DNA of 64,000 nucleotides from Lentzea terrae (GCF_003265345.1 NZ_QFWW01000020.1:121708-185707); one strand, 5' to 3'. Shown: positions 1 to 8,699, counted from the first letter of the stretch. The notes: a model not told the origin generated them from the sequence alone. Numbers and translations: made by a program.

Positions 1-1594
1 CCGGTGACGCGGGACCGTACGGCAGCGGGGACGGCCCGACGGTCTCCCAGTTGCCGTCGGGCAGCGGTTCGTCCATGCCTTCCCACATCAGCCGCGTCGA
101 GCCCTTGCGGCCGGAGTGTCCCAGCTGCAGACCGATGCGGGCGGTGCTCTGCGAGTGGACGAACGACACGACCCGCGCCCACGAGTCGCGTTGCTCGTCG
201 GTCCACAACCCGGTGCAGCCGGGCGTGATCCGGCCCTCCGGCGAGACGCACACCATCTCGGTCATCACCAGGCCCGCCCCGCCCATGGCCTTGGAGCCCA
301 GGTGTACCAGGTGGAAGTCGCCCGGCACGCCGTCGACGGCGGAGTACATGTCCATCGGCGAGACGATCACCCGGTTCTTCAGCTCCAGCCGCCCGAGCCG
401 GAACGGCTGGAACATCGCCGGTGCCACCTCGGAAAGCCCTTGGGAGGCGGCGAACGCGGCGTCGACGCGGTCGGCGAACTCCGAGTCGCGGGTGCGGAGG
501 TTGTCGTAGGTGATGCGCCGGGACCGGGTGAGCAGGTTGAAGCAGAACCGGGTCGGTTCCTGGCCCGCGTACATGCCGATGTTCTCGAACCACTCCAGCG
601 ACGCCTGGGCAGCACGTTGGGTGGACTCCACGACGGGGCGGCGTTCGGCCTCGTAGGCGGTCAGAGCGGCTTCGACGTCACGATGTTCGTGCAGGCAGGC
701 GGCGAGGGCGAGCGAGTCCTCCATCGCGAGCTTGGTGCCCGACCCGATCGAGAAGTGCGCTGTGTGCGCCGCGTCGCCGACGAGCACGAGGTTGCCGTGG
801 TGCCACCGAACGTTCCGCACGGTGGTGAAGCTGAGCCACTTCGAGTTGTTGGCGAACACCTGATGTCCGGCCACCTCCTCGGCGAACAATGACCGGATGC
901 GCTCAACAGCGCGTTCGTCCGAGACGCCCGGCGGGAACTCCTCGCCGGTGTCGAACCCGGCTCGGCGCCACACGTCCTCGTGCATCTCGACGATGAACGT
1001 GGAACCGGTGTCGGAGTAGGGATAACCGTGCACCTGCATGGTGCCCCACTCGGTGTCCTTGATGAAGAACTGGAACGCCTCGAAGACCCGGTCGGTGCCG
1101 AGCCACATGTACTTGTTGTGGCGCCGGTCCAGCGTCGGCCGGAAGACGTCCGAAAAGGACTGTCGTACCAGCGAGTTGACGCCGTCCGCGCCGACCACCA
1201 GGTCGTGCGACGCGCGCAGCAGCTCGGCGTCGGGCGCGGGCGTCGAGAAGTGCACCACCACGCCGAGGTCGCGGCACCGCTGCCGCAGCAGGCCGAGCAG
1301 CTCCTTGCGGCTCATCGCGGCGAACCCCTGGCCACCGACGGTGTGGCTTTCGCCGCGGTAGTGGATGTCGATGTCCGTCCAGCGGGCGAACCTGCGGGCC
1401 ATGGTGTCGGCGAACTCCGGGTCGGCGTTCTCGATACCGCCCAGGGTCTCGTCGGAGAACACCACGCCGAAGCCGAACGTGACGTCCGGGGCGTCGCGCT
1501 CCCAGACGGTGATGTCGTGCGCCGGGTCGAGTTGTTTCATCAGCGCGGCGAAGTAGAGGCCACCGGGACCACCACCGACGATCCCGATCTTCAC
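1..1594 (-). CDS. Bifunctional aryl-CoA monooxygenase / OYE-type reductase (C-terminus cut by window edge)
   Basis: Reading leftward from GTG 1594, the protein opens with an FAD Rossmann motif (GIVGGGPGGLYFA) and carries the GDAAHTAHFSIGSGTKLA motif of group A flavin monooxygenases. After about residue 400 a second domain begins (PFRLGRLELKNRVIVSP) with Old Yellow Enzyme motifs (GGAGLVMTEMV, IGLQLGHSGRKG). This fusion is known from 2-aminobenzoyl-CoA monooxygenase/reductase and is often annotated as salicylyl-CoA 5-hydroxylase/oxidoreductase. Such enzymes hydroxylate, and in the fused form reduce, a CoA-activated aromatic ring. About 531 residues are visible; the rest of the OYE domain lies left of base 1. 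The start overlaps the stop of the upstream ligase (GTGA), so the two are translationally coupled. The exact substrate (anthraniloyl- or salicyloyl-CoA) cannot be settled from sequence. Confidence 0.85.
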   Translation of the reverse strand, partial: MKIGIVGGGPGGLYFAALMKQLDPAHDITVWERDAPDVTFGFGVVFSDETLGGIENADPEFADTMARRFARWTDIDIHYRGESHTVGGQGFAAMSRKELLGLLRQRCRDLGVVVHFSTPAPDAELLRASHDLVVGADGVNSLVRQSFSDVFRPTLDRRHNKYMWLGTDRVFEAFQFFIKDTEWGTMQVHGYPYSDTGSTFIVEMHEDVWRRAGFDTGEEFPPGVSDERAVERIRSLFAEEVAGHQVFANNSKWLSFTTVRNVRWHHGNLVLVGDAAHTAHFSIGSGTKLAMEDSLALAACLHEHRDVEAALTAYEAERRPVVESTQRAAQASLEWFENIGMYAGQEPTRFCFNLLTRSRRITYDNLRTRDSEFADRVDAAFAASQGLSEVAPAMFQPFRLGRLELKNRVIVSPMDMYSAVDGVPGDFHLVHLGSKAMGGAGLVMTEMVCVSPEGRITPGCTGLWTDEQRDSWARVVSFVHSQSTARIGLQLGHSGRKGSTRLMWEGMDEPLPDGNWETVGPSPLPYGPASP

Positions 1595-3168
1595 GTCAGC
1601 ACCTCGTCCTCGACGATCTTGCGGAGCGCGAACCGCTGCAGCTTGCCGCTCGCGTTGCGCGGCAACGAGGTGCGGAACCGGACGTCGCGCGGGTACTTGT
1701 ACGGAGCGATCGTCTGCTTCACGTGGTCCTGGATCTCCTTGACCTTCGTGGCGTCGCCCTCCACGCCCTCGCGCAGCACCACGAACGCGCACACGACGGA
1801 GCCGCGTTCCTCGTCGGGCTTGGCGACGACGGCGGACTCCAGCACGTCCGGGTGCGTGTCGATGGCCTCTTCGACCTCGGGCCCGCCGATGTTGTAGCCG
1901 GACGAGACGATCATGTGGTCACTGCGGGCGTGGTAGTGGAAGTAGCCGTCCTCGTCGCGGTGGAAGATGTCGCCGGTGACGTTCCAGCCGCCCACCACGT
2001 AGTCCTTCTGCCGCGCGTCGTCGAGGTAGCGGCAGCCGACCGGGCCGATGACGCCGAGCCGTCCCGGTTCGCCCGGCCCGAGCTCGGTGCCGTCCGCGTC
2101 GAGCACGGTCGCGCGGTAGCCGGGCACCGGCTTCCCGGTCGAGCCAGGGCGGATGTCGTCACCGGCGGCGGAGATGAAGATGTGCAACAACTCCGTGGCA
2201 CCGATGCCGTCGATCACCTCGAGCCCCAACCGGTCCCGCAACCGCTGCCAGGTCTCCCGCGGGATGTGCTCACCGGCCGACACCGCGGTCCGCAGCCCGG
2301 CGAGCTTGCTTTCCGCGCCGTCCCGCAGGATCGCCTTGTACGCCGTCGGTGCGGTCGCGAGCACCGTGACGCCGTGCTCGGCCACGAGATCCGCGACCTG
2401 CAACGGCGTGGCGGCTTCGGTGAGCAGCGCGCAGGCACCGGCCCGCAACGGGAACACCACGAGCATGCCCAGGCCGAACGTGAAGGCGAACGGCGCGGTG
2501 CACGCGACGAGGTCGTTCTCGGTCAGCCGCAACACGTGCCGGCCGAACGTGTTGTCGATGGACAAGATGTCGCGGTGGAAGTGCATGGTGATCTTGGGCG
2601 TGCCGGTGCTCCCGGACGTCGGCGCCAGCAGCGCCACGTCGTCGGCAGCGGTGTCCACGGCGGTGAACTCCCCCGACTTCGCCTGAGCGCGTACCGCCAG
2701 GTCGCGGTACGTCACCACCGGCAGACCTTGAACGTCCTCGGCGAACCGGTCGTCCACCAACGCGATCGACGGACGGGTCCGCTCGACGATGGGCGCGAGT
2801 TCGCGGGTGCGCAACGCGGCCATGGTGGTCACGAGAACGCCGCCCGCCTTCAGCACGCCGAGCCACGCGGCCACCGTCCACGGGTTGTTCGGCGACCGCA
2901 GCAGAACCCGTTGTCCTGGAACGAGACCGAGGTCCTCGACCAGCACCTGTGCGACCTGGTTGGCGCGGGTCAGCAGTTCGCCGTACGACCACACCTCTCC
3001 TGCCGGGGTGCGCAGCGCCGGGCGATCGGGGCCGAACTTCGCCGTCGGCACGTCGATGAGCTCGGTGGCCGCGTTGAGGCGTGCGGGGTAGTGCAGTTCC
3101 GGCGTGGTGAACTCGATCGTCGGCCACAGCGCGGCCGGCGGGAGGTGGTCGCGGGCGAAGGTGTCCAT
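1591..3168 (-). CDS. Aryl-CoA ligase (benzoate/2-aminobenzoate-CoA ligase family)
   Basis: A 525-residue ANL-superfamily enzyme expected to activate an aromatic acid to its CoA thioester through an acyl-adenylate. Visible motifs are the P-loop-like LLAPTSGSTGTPKITMHFH, the mid-protein GIGATELLHIF, the hinge region SGYNIGGPEVEEAIDTHP and the C-terminal catalytic Lys in LPRNASGKLQR. The ATEL and HIFIS pattern is typical of benzoate-CoA ligase relatives rather than fatty-acid ligases. I chose ATG 3168 (MDTFARDHLPP); the open frame continues upstream but without family similarity. It lies 38 bp after the thioesterase and overlaps the monooxygenase start by 4 bp, so ligase and ring-attacking enzyme are made together. 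The substrate is inferred from the neighbour only. Confidence 0.85.
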   Translation of the reverse strand: MDTFARDHLPPAALWPTIEFTTPELHYPARLNAATELIDVPTAKFGPDRPALRTPAGEVWSYGELLTRANQVAQVLVEDLGLVPGQRVLLRSPNNPWTVAAWLGVLKAGGVLVTTMAALRTRELAPIVERTRPSIALVDDRFAEDVQGLPVVTYRDLAVRAQAKSGEFTAVDTAADDVALLAPTSGSTGTPKITMHFHRDILSIDNTFGRHVLRLTENDLVACTAPFAFTFGLGMLVVFPLRAGACALLTEAATPLQVADLVAEHGVTVLATAPTAYKAILRDGAESKLAGLRTAVSAGEHIPRETWQRLRDRLGLEVIDGIGATELLHIFISAAGDDIRPGSTGKPVPGYRATVLDADGTELGPGEPGRLGVIGPVGCRYLDDARQKDYVVGGWNVTGDIFHRDEDGYFHYHARSDHMIVSSGYNIGGPEVEEAIDTHPDVLESAVVAKPDEERGSVVCAFVVLREGVEGDATKVKEIQDHVKQTIAPYKYPRDVRFRTSLPRNASGKLQRFALRKIVEDEVLT

Positions 3169-3206
3169 GGTCAGTCCTTCCGCGGGCGGCGGGTCAGGCA
3201 GTGACG

Positions 3207-4106
3207 TCAAGCGGGGCGGATCATGCCCTCCTGGGCAACGGTGGCGAGGTGGCGGCCATCGCGGGTGAAGAAGCGGCCGGAGCCCAGACCACGACCACCG
3301 TCCGCGGCGACGGCCTCCTGCACGTAGAGCAGCCAGTCGTCGACCGGAGCCGCGCGGTGGAACCACATGGCGTGGTCGAGGCTCGCGGTGACGAGTCCCG
3401 GCTCGGCCCACGGCAGGTCGAGCACCCGCAGGATCGGCTCGAGGATCGTGTAGTCGCACATGTAGGCCAGCGCGGCGAGGTCGCGCTGGGCGTCGGTCAG
3501 TCCCTCGACCGGGCGCAGCGGGTCGAACGGCTTGAGCCACACCGCCTGGTGCGGCACGCGTTCGCCCTCGACCGCGAGGTAGACGGGGCCGGGCACGTGC
3601 CGCATGTCGAAGCTCCGGCCGGCCGACCAGTAGGCCTTCGACTCCTCGGTCATCGTGCCGCCGCTGCGATCGGCGAGGTAGTCCGCCGAACTGGGCAGCT
3701 CTTCCGGTTCCGGCACGCTGGTGGTGAACTCGGCCGCGAAGCTGCCACCGGCCTCACCGGCGGCGAAGTTCGCGAGGCAGACGTAGAGCGGCTTGCCGTT
3801 CTGGTAGCCGCGGACCTGACGGGTGCTGTAGCCGCGGCCGTCGCGCAGCACCTCGACCTCGTACCGCACCTGCGCGCCGATGTCGGCCGGGCGCAGGAAG
3901 TAGCTGTGCATCGAGTGCAACGTCTTGCCGTCGGTGACCGACCGCATCGCCGCGGCCGCCGCGGCCGCCACCAGGTCGCCGCCGTACGCCTTGGGCCACG
4001 GGCACGGTTGGGTGACGGCGGTGAAGGCCAGGTCGAAGTGCTCCGGATCGGCCTTCTCCAGGGTGATCGCCTGGGTGAAGATCCCAGAAGTCATCGCTGA
4101 CGTCAT
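3207..4106 (-). CDS. Acyl-CoA thioesterase II (TesB-like double hotdog)
   Basis: A 299-residue protein with two hotdog repeats, matching the usual TesB length. The first repeat includes PWPKAYGGDLVAAA and SMHSYFLRPADIGAQVRYEV; the second has the TesB active-site context SLDHAMWFHRAAPVDDW. Such enzymes hydrolyse acyl-CoA to free acid and CoA. In this operon the likely role is to release CoA from a pathway end product or to relieve CoA trapping when the pathway stalls. ATG 4106 overlaps the cupin stop as ATGA; a second in-frame ATG at 4094 is possible. It lies between the cupin and the ligase in a four-gene minus-strand operon. Confidence 0.85.
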   Translation of the reverse strand: MTSAMTSGIFTQAITLEKADPEHFDLAFTAVTQPCPWPKAYGGDLVAAAAAAAMRSVTDGKTLHSMHSYFLRPADIGAQVRYEVEVLRDGRGYSTRQVRGYQNGKPLYVCLANFAAGEAGGSFAAEFTTSVPEPEELPSSADYLADRSGGTMTEESKAYWSAGRSFDMRHVPGPVYLAVEGERVPHQAVWLKPFDPLRPVEGLTDAQRDLAALAYMCDYTILEPILRVLDLPWAEPGLVTASLDHAMWFHRAAPVDDWLLYVQEAVAADGGRGLGSGRFFTRDGRHLATVAQEGMIRPA

Positions 4107-4585
4107 CGGTCCAGCCAATCGCGAAGATCCTCGTCCGGCACGTCGTCCAGGTTGACCACGATGTTCTCCGGCGTCCGGGTCGTCATCCAGGTGAGGGACC
4201 TGTTGCGGTCGAGGTTGCACTCGATGTGCGGCATGAACGGCGGCACGAAGACCCAGTCGCCCTCCTCCATGTCGACGTAGTCCTCGAACTTCTCGCCGAA
4301 GTAGATCCGCGCGCGGCCGGACAGCACGTACCCGCCGGTCTCGGCCTCGCCGTGGTGGTGGGTGACCGAGCGGTAGCCGGGCTCGTTGGTGACCTTGCCG
4401 AACCACAGCTTGGTGGCGGGGGTGTGCTGGATGCTCACGCCCGAGATCCGGATCGCGCCACCGGAGTTCGCGGTGTCCGGGTTCTCCATGCCGCCCCGCG
4501 TCACCACCGGTGCGACCAGGCCGCTGGGCAGCCGGTACATCGAGTTGTCGCCTTCGAGCTGGTACTTGCTCAGGTCGGGCTCCAT
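4103..4585 (-). CDS. Single-domain cupin protein
   Basis: A 160-residue cupin. The metal-binding motif 1 is clear (THHHGEAETGGYVLSG), and motif 2 is GDWVFVPPFMPHIECN, giving the usual His/His/Glu...His set. It is too short to be a gentisate 1,2-dioxygenase, which is a bicupin of about 350 residues, so it is not by itself evidence for a gentisate route. As first gene of the catabolic operon it may be a small metal-dependent isomerase, hydrolase or dioxygenase acting on a pathway intermediate. The start ATG 4585 lies only 6 nt from a good -10 element, suggesting a leaderless mRNA. The specific reaction is unknown. Confidence 0.8.
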   Translation of the reverse strand: MEPDLSKYQLEGDNSMYRLPSGLVAPVVTRGGMENPDTANSGGAIRISGVSIQHTPATKLWFGKVTNEPGYRSVTHHHGEAETGGYVLSGRARIYFGEKFEDYVDMEEGDWVFVPPFMPHIECNLDRNRSLTWMTTRTPENIVVNLDDVPDEDLRDWLDR

Positions 4586-4591
4586 ATCTCG

Positions 4592-4620
4592 TATTCTTCA
4601 CGACCGTCAGATAGTGTCAA
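4592..4620 (-). promoter_or_regulatory. Promoter of the catabolic operon, with overlapping candidate PaaX site
   Basis: On the minus strand TTGACA (4615-4620), a 17-nt spacer and AGAATA (4592-4597) lead to the cupin ATG at 4585, only 6 nt past the -10, so the transcript is probably leaderless. The 8-mer CACTATCT (minus strand, 4609-4616) followed by GACG is also found at the second catabolic promoter (17689-17696) in the same orientation and almost the same place relative to the -35. GTATT at 4591 and AATAC at 4619-4623 form outer inverted arms. The RidA-family gene starts divergently at 4626, so this 40-bp gap serves both operons. Confidence 0.65.
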
Positions 4621-4625
4621 TACGC

Positions 4626-5039
4626 ATGAGCCCAGTGGCAGTGAATCCGGCGAGCCTCCCCGCCCCGAGCGGCTACTCCCACGGCACGCTCGTGGGCAAC
4701 ACGCTCCACCTGGGCGGGCAGACCGCCACCGACGCCGAGATGAAGATCATCCCGGGCGGCATCGTCGAGCAGTTCCGCCAGGCGTTCGGCAACGTGCTGA
4801 CCACGTTGCGCGAGGTCGGCGGTGAGCCGGAAGACCTGGTCAGCATCACGATCTACCTGACCGACATCCCGGACTACCAGGCGCACGGCAAGGAGATCGG
4901 CAAGGTGTGGCGCGAGCTCGCCGGACCGGTCTACCCGGCCATGGCGGGCATCGGCTGCACCGGGTTGTGGCAGCCGGAGGCGCTCATCGAGATCCTCGGC
5001 GTGGCCGTCATCCCGGACCACCGGCTCCGCACGCCATAG
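4626..5039 (+). CDS. RidA/YjgF-family protein lacking the usual catalytic Arg
   Basis: A 137-residue Rid-family protein (LHLGGQTATDAEM, LREVGGEPEDLVSITIYLTD, ALIEILGVAVI). RidA proteins hydrolyse reactive enamines/imines to ketones and ammonia, which would suit a pathway starting from an amino-aromatic acid. However, the position that carries Arg in classic RidA (PARS before the last strands) reads YPAMAGIG here, so standard deaminase activity is doubtful; it may belong to another Rid subgroup with a different reaction. No Shine-Dalgarno is visible before ATG 4626, and a TAGTGT hexamer lies 8 nt upstream, so translation is probably leaderless. It is followed by the FAH-family gene 33 bp downstream. 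Confidence 0.85.
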   Translation: MSPVAVNPASLPAPSGYSHGTLVGNTLHLGGQTATDAEMKIIPGGIVEQFRQAFGNVLTTLREVGGEPEDLVSITIYLTDIPDYQAHGKEIGKVWRELAGPVYPAMAGIGCTGLWQPEALIEILGVAVIPDHRLRTP

Positions 5040-5072
5040 TGTTTCCATGAACAGCGAAATGGGGCCGCAATA

Positions 5073-5918
5073 GTGAAGCTCGCAGCTGTGACCGTCGACG
5101 GCGTCCGCCGGGCCGGTGTCGTGGAAGAGGACTCGATCGCGTTGCTCTCCACCACCGTCGACGACATCGTGCGCGGCGCACCGATGGGCACCCACGGCGA
5201 GGTCCTACCGTTGGCGGAGGTCCGCCTGGAAGCACCGCTGCACCGCTTCAACCGCGACATCCTGTGCACCGGCTGGAACTACCTCGACCACTTCCTCGAG
5301 TCGTCAGGCAAGCGCGAGGGACAGGGCCCCGCCGAGATGCCGCTGCGACCGACGTTCTTCACGAAGGGCCCGGACACCGTCATCGGCCCGTCCGACGACA
5401 TCGCCTACGATCCGGAGATCTCCGCGAAGTGGGACTACGAGGCCGAAATCGCGATGGTCATCGGCCGCGACGGCCGGTCGATCCCGGAGGAGAAGGCGCT
5501 GGACCACGTCTTCGGCTTCCTCGTCGCGAACGACGTCTCGCAGCGCGATCTCCAACGCGCGCACGGCGGACAGTGGCTGAAGGGCAAGAGCCTCGACGCC
5601 ACCATGCCGCTCGGACCGTGGATCACCACCGCTGACTCCGTGGACCTCACGGACATGCAGGTGCAGTGCGAGGTCAACGGCGTGCTGCTGCAGAACGCCT
5701 CCAGCGCGCAGATGGCGTTCTCCTTCACCCGGATCATCGCCGAACTGAGCCACGGCATGACCTTGCGCGCCGGCGACGTGATCCTCACCGGCACGCCCAG
5801 CGGCATCGGCGCCGCCCGTGAGCCGCAGCTCTTCCTGCACGACGGCGACGTCGTGGTGACTCGTGTCAGCGGGCTGGGCGAGCTGCGCAACACTGTCACC
5901 CTGACGGAACTGAGCTGA
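5073..5918 (+). CDS. Fumarylacetoacetate hydrolase-family protein
   Basis: A 281-residue FAH-fold enzyme from GTG 5073. The signature metal site is visible as YEAEIAMVIG, with the later Lys/Asp region KGKSLDATMPLGPW and the C-terminal loop LTGTPSGIG. Relatives cleave C-C bonds of acylpyruvates or isomerise/decarboxylate ring-fission products in aromatic catabolism. In this island it plausibly acts on a linear product after ring opening. It lies between the Rid-family gene and the PaaX regulator, with only 13 bp to the regulator's start. The precise substrate is not readable from the sequence. Confidence 0.85.
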   Translation: MKLAAVTVDGVRRAGVVEEDSIALLSTTVDDIVRGAPMGTHGEVLPLAEVRLEAPLHRFNRDILCTGWNYLDHFLESSGKREGQGPAEMPLRPTFFTKGPDTVIGPSDDIAYDPEISAKWDYEAEIAMVIGRDGRSIPEEKALDHVFGFLVANDVSQRDLQRAHGGQWLKGKSLDATMPLGPWITTADSVDLTDMQVQCEVNGVLLQNASSAQMAFSFTRIIAELSHGMTLRAGDVILTGTPSGIGAAREPQLFLHDGDVVVTRVSGLGELRNTVTLTELS

Positions 5919-5931
5919 CGAGGAGAGGGCC

Positions 5932-6774
5932 CTGAACGTCGCGCTGACCACAGAACCAACGGTTGCCGCCGGCCGCGACCGCCTCGGCCCGCTCATCGTC
6001 ACGCTCTTCGGCCTGTACGCCCGCGGCGAGGACAACTGGCTCTCCGTCGCGTCCGTCGTGCAGCTGATGGCCGACCTCGGCGTGGAAGGCCAGGCCGTCC
6101 GGTCCTCGATCTCCCGCCTCAAGCGCCGCGGCGTGGTCCGCAGCGACCGCCGCGACGGCGCCGCGGGCTACGCCCTGTCCGAACCGACCCTGGAAATGCT
6201 CGCGGAAGGCGACGCGCGGATCTTCGAGCGCAGGCGCGCGACCACCGAGGACGGCTGGCTCGTCGTCGTGTTCTCCGTGCCCGAGTCCGAACGCGAGAAG
6301 CGCCACGCGTTGCGCACCAGCCTGACCCAGCTCGGCTTCGGCACCGCCGCGCCCGGCGTCTGGGTCGCGCCGGGCAACCTGGCCACGGAGACCAGGCGCA
6401 CCCTGGAACGCCGCGGCCTGGCCGAGTACGTCGACATCTTCACCGGCCAGCACTTCGCGTTCGGCGACCTGCGCTCCAAGGTCCGGTCGTGGTGGGACCT
6501 CGACGAGCTGGCCGATCTCTACGCCGACTTCCTGCGCCGCCACCGCCCCGAGCTCGACATCGCGATCGTCACGCCGGAGCAGGCGTTCGGGCTCTACGTG
6601 CCGATGCTGACCCAGTGGCGGCGCCTGCCCTACAGCGATCCCGGCCTGCCCTTGGCCCTGCTGCCGCCGGGGTGGAACGGCGTCACCGCGGAAGCGTTGT
6701 TCGAGCAGCTGAACACGACGTTGAGCGCACCGGCCCGCGAGCACGCGCTGGCCGTGATCCACAGACGCGGATAG
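5932..6774 (+). CDS. PaaX-family transcriptional regulator with CTG start
   Basis: PaaX proteins are repressors that respond to aryl-CoA ligands, first described for phenylacetyl-CoA. The sequence has the N-terminal winged helix (LIVTLFGLYARGEDNWLSV, then AVRSSISRLKRRGVV) and the PaaX central/C-terminal region (GWLVVVFSVPESEREKR, FGTAAPGVWVAPGNLA). No ATG, GTG or TTG exists in frame between the upstream stop at 5911 and GTG 6058, yet the conserved N-terminal helix is encoded before 6058. The only sensible start is CTG 5932, preceded by a strong GAGGAGAG ribosome site at 5920-5927. The resulting 280 residues match the family. It probably controls both this island and the operon at 17758. Confidence 0.85.
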   Translation: MNVALTTEPTVAAGRDRLGPLIVTLFGLYARGEDNWLSVASVVQLMADLGVEGQAVRSSISRLKRRGVVRSDRRDGAAGYALSEPTLEMLAEGDARIFERRRATTEDGWLVVVFSVPESEREKRHALRTSLTQLGFGTAAPGVWVAPGNLATETRRTLERRGLAEYVDIFTGQHFAFGDLRSKVRSWWDLDELADLYADFLRRHRPELDIAIVTPEQAFGLYVPMLTQWRRLPYSDPGLPLALLPPGWNGVTAEALFEQLNTTLSAPAREHALAVIHRRG

Positions 6775-6775
6775 C

Positions 6776-8662
6776 TCACGGTTCGACTCCTCGCAGCCGG
6801 AGGTGGGCCAGCAACGGCTGCGAATGGCTGTGCAGGTTGGCGATCGGATACGCCTGCATCGCGACGCCGAGGTCCGGCAACGCCCAGGTCTCGCCGGGCC
6901 GGTCGCTTTCCGGAGCGAGGTAGCAGTCGGGGCCGGACAGCGTGCCCGTCCAGACGTCGGGGTAGGCGGTGGTGTGCGCGTGCAGGGTCATCCGCCGCCA
7001 CTCGTCCCACGCCAGGTCCGGGTCGTACTTCGAGGCGGCCCAGACCAGCGTCATGTTGACGGAGAACCAGATTTGGCTCGGCGTGGAGATCGGCCACCGG
7101 TGCCGGGCTCCCAGCGGTGATCCGGCGCGGCACGTCTCGTCGATCGTCTTGAGCAACGCGCGCGCTTGGTCGGGTGTGGCCGCACCGCACAGGATCGCCC
7201 ACGGCTGCACCTCCAGCCACAGGTCGTGATCACCGATCGGAGCGCCACCGGGTGCGTGGGCCCGGCGGAACCACTTGCCGTTCCACTCGCTCGCGACTCT
7301 CGCCTTCAGGTCGGCCGCGCGCTCCCGTGCTTCGGTTGCGGTGGCGTGGTCGCCGAGCCGTTCGCACAACTTGGCGTACACCGGGAGCACCCAGGCGGCC
7401 ATCGCGGAGTTGAGCACCGACTCGCCGCGTTCGATCATCAGCTCGCGGTCCACGCCGGACTCGGTGATGGCGAGGTCGTTCCAGTCGGCGTTGAGGATGC
7501 GGACGTGCCCGTGCTCCCCCACCCCGACCACGTCCGCGAAGAACCTGAACTGGCGCCGCAGGTTCTCGGCCAACTCGACCGGCTCCGCTTCGTGACACGG
7601 GTGGTACGGCACCGGCTCGCGGAACGCGGCGAGGTCACCGGTGGCCGCGGCGTACTCGGCGGCCAGCCAGAGGGCCCACAGGTTCTGGTCGGACGGGCGG
7701 AACAGCTGGGTCCACGGTTGTTTGCGGCCGTCGAGGGCGTACGGCAGGTCGCCGTCGGGGCTGCCCCAGGCGCAGGTGTTGCGCAGCACCGAGAGGGCGA
7801 GGTCCGGTTCGAGGTGGACGAGCGGGAGCGCGTGTTGCAGCGGATCCCTTGCCGCGCCGTTGAAACCGTGCCGGAACGCGTAGGCCGAGCCCTGGTTCAG
7901 GGTGTGGCCGCCGAGCATGCCGTCGGCGCACGCGGCACCGGTGAGCAACGCTGCGTGCCACGAGATCTCGGGGGTGGCGGTTGGCAGGCGCTTGTGCAGT
8001 GCAGCAAGGCTTTCTGCGTACAGGGCAGCTGGGTCCGCAGGCTCACCGGCGAGCCCGAACCGGAACCACACCGAGGTCCGTTCGCCGGGTGGCAGCTCCA
8101 CCGGGACCGCGAGCGTCAACGGCCCGGCGGTGGTCTCGACGCGCTCGCCGCCGAACTCTTCCAGCACCACAAGGGGTGCGTCCGGCGGAGCGACGTACTC
8201 CGGCACGGCACCGAACTCCAGGTTCACCAGCCGCGGTCGCACCACCCATTCCTCGGTCAGGGTGCCCCGCAACACCTCCGAGCCCCGGTTGACCAGGTCG
8301 ACCTTGATCAGCACCCACGGCGCCTCGCCCTCCGGACACAGCACCGTGCGTTCGACGTCACCGACCGCGACCCGGAAGAACGTGGGACCGAACAGCTTCG
8401 TCGGAGCCGCGTCCGTCGACAGCTCACCAAACCGGGAAATGCCGGTGTGCTCGGCGATCCACCAACAACCGACGTGCTCGTCCCACACGCTGCAGAGTCC
8501 GTCGCTGTCGGCCACCAACGTGATCCGGCGGTTGCCCACGTGCACCCGGTGCCGGGTCGACGGCGGGTCGATGATCGGATCCCACCGCGTCGGGCCTGCC
8601 CGGTAGTCGAACGCGGGCAGGCCCTCGGCCGTCGTCCACTCCCCGAACGCGCTCACACTCAC
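6776..8662 (-). CDS. GH94/GH36-type (alpha/alpha)6 carbohydrate-active enzyme
   Basis: A 628-residue protein with an N-terminal beta-sandwich-like part and a C-terminal helical-barrel part. The segment NADWNDLA followed by GESVLNSAMAAWVLP mirrors the DWND...GESV catalytic neighbourhood of GH94 phosphorylases (cellobiose/chitobiose phosphorylase), where the Asp of DWND is the general acid. LPYALDGRKQPWTQLFRPSDQ also fits that barrel. No signal peptide is seen, so it is probably cytoplasmic and works on an imported or internal oligosaccharide. GTG 8662 is the start. It follows the vWA gene by 37 bp and converges with paaX, ending 1 bp from it. Whether it is a phosphorylase or a hydrolase is open. 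Confidence 0.6.
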   Translation of the reverse strand: MSVSAFGEWTTAEGLPAFDYRAGPTRWDPIIDPPSTRHRVHVGNRRITLVADSDGLCSVWDEHVGCWWIAEHTGISRFGELSTDAAPTKLFGPTFFRVAVGDVERTVLCPEGEAPWVLIKVDLVNRGSEVLRGTLTEEWVVRPRLVNLEFGAVPEYVAPPDAPLVVLEEFGGERVETTAGPLTLAVPVELPPGERTSVWFRFGLAGEPADPAALYAESLAALHKRLPTATPEISWHAALLTGAACADGMLGGHTLNQGSAYAFRHGFNGAARDPLQHALPLVHLEPDLALSVLRNTCAWGSPDGDLPYALDGRKQPWTQLFRPSDQNLWALWLAAEYAAATGDLAAFREPVPYHPCHEAEPVELAENLRRQFRFFADVVGVGEHGHVRILNADWNDLAITESGVDRELMIERGESVLNSAMAAWVLPVYAKLCERLGDHATATEARERAADLKARVASEWNGKWFRRAHAPGGAPIGDHDLWLEVQPWAILCGAATPDQARALLKTIDETCRAGSPLGARHRWPISTPSQIWFSVNMTLVWAASKYDPDLAWDEWRRMTLHAHTTAYPDVWTGTLSGPDCYLAPESDRPGETWALPDLGVAMQAYPIANLHSHSQPLLAHLRLRGVEP

Positions 8663-8699
8663 CAGCGTTGCGCCGCACCGGGGTTCGGGCTAGGTCCGT

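Noticed and set aside
3169..3540. N-terminal extension of the aryl-CoA ligase to 3540
   Set aside because: It overlaps the thioesterase coding region and lacks family similarity; ATG 3168 begins the conserved protein.
4103..4585. Cupin as gentisate 1,2-dioxygenase
   Set aside because: At 160 residues with one cupin domain it is half the size of that bicupin enzyme.
5030..5050. Third copy of the PaaX-type motif before the FAH gene
   Set aside because: Only the 7-mer ACACTAT matches, it overlaps the Rid-gene stop, and the downstream GACG/CGT/GAAT elements are absent.
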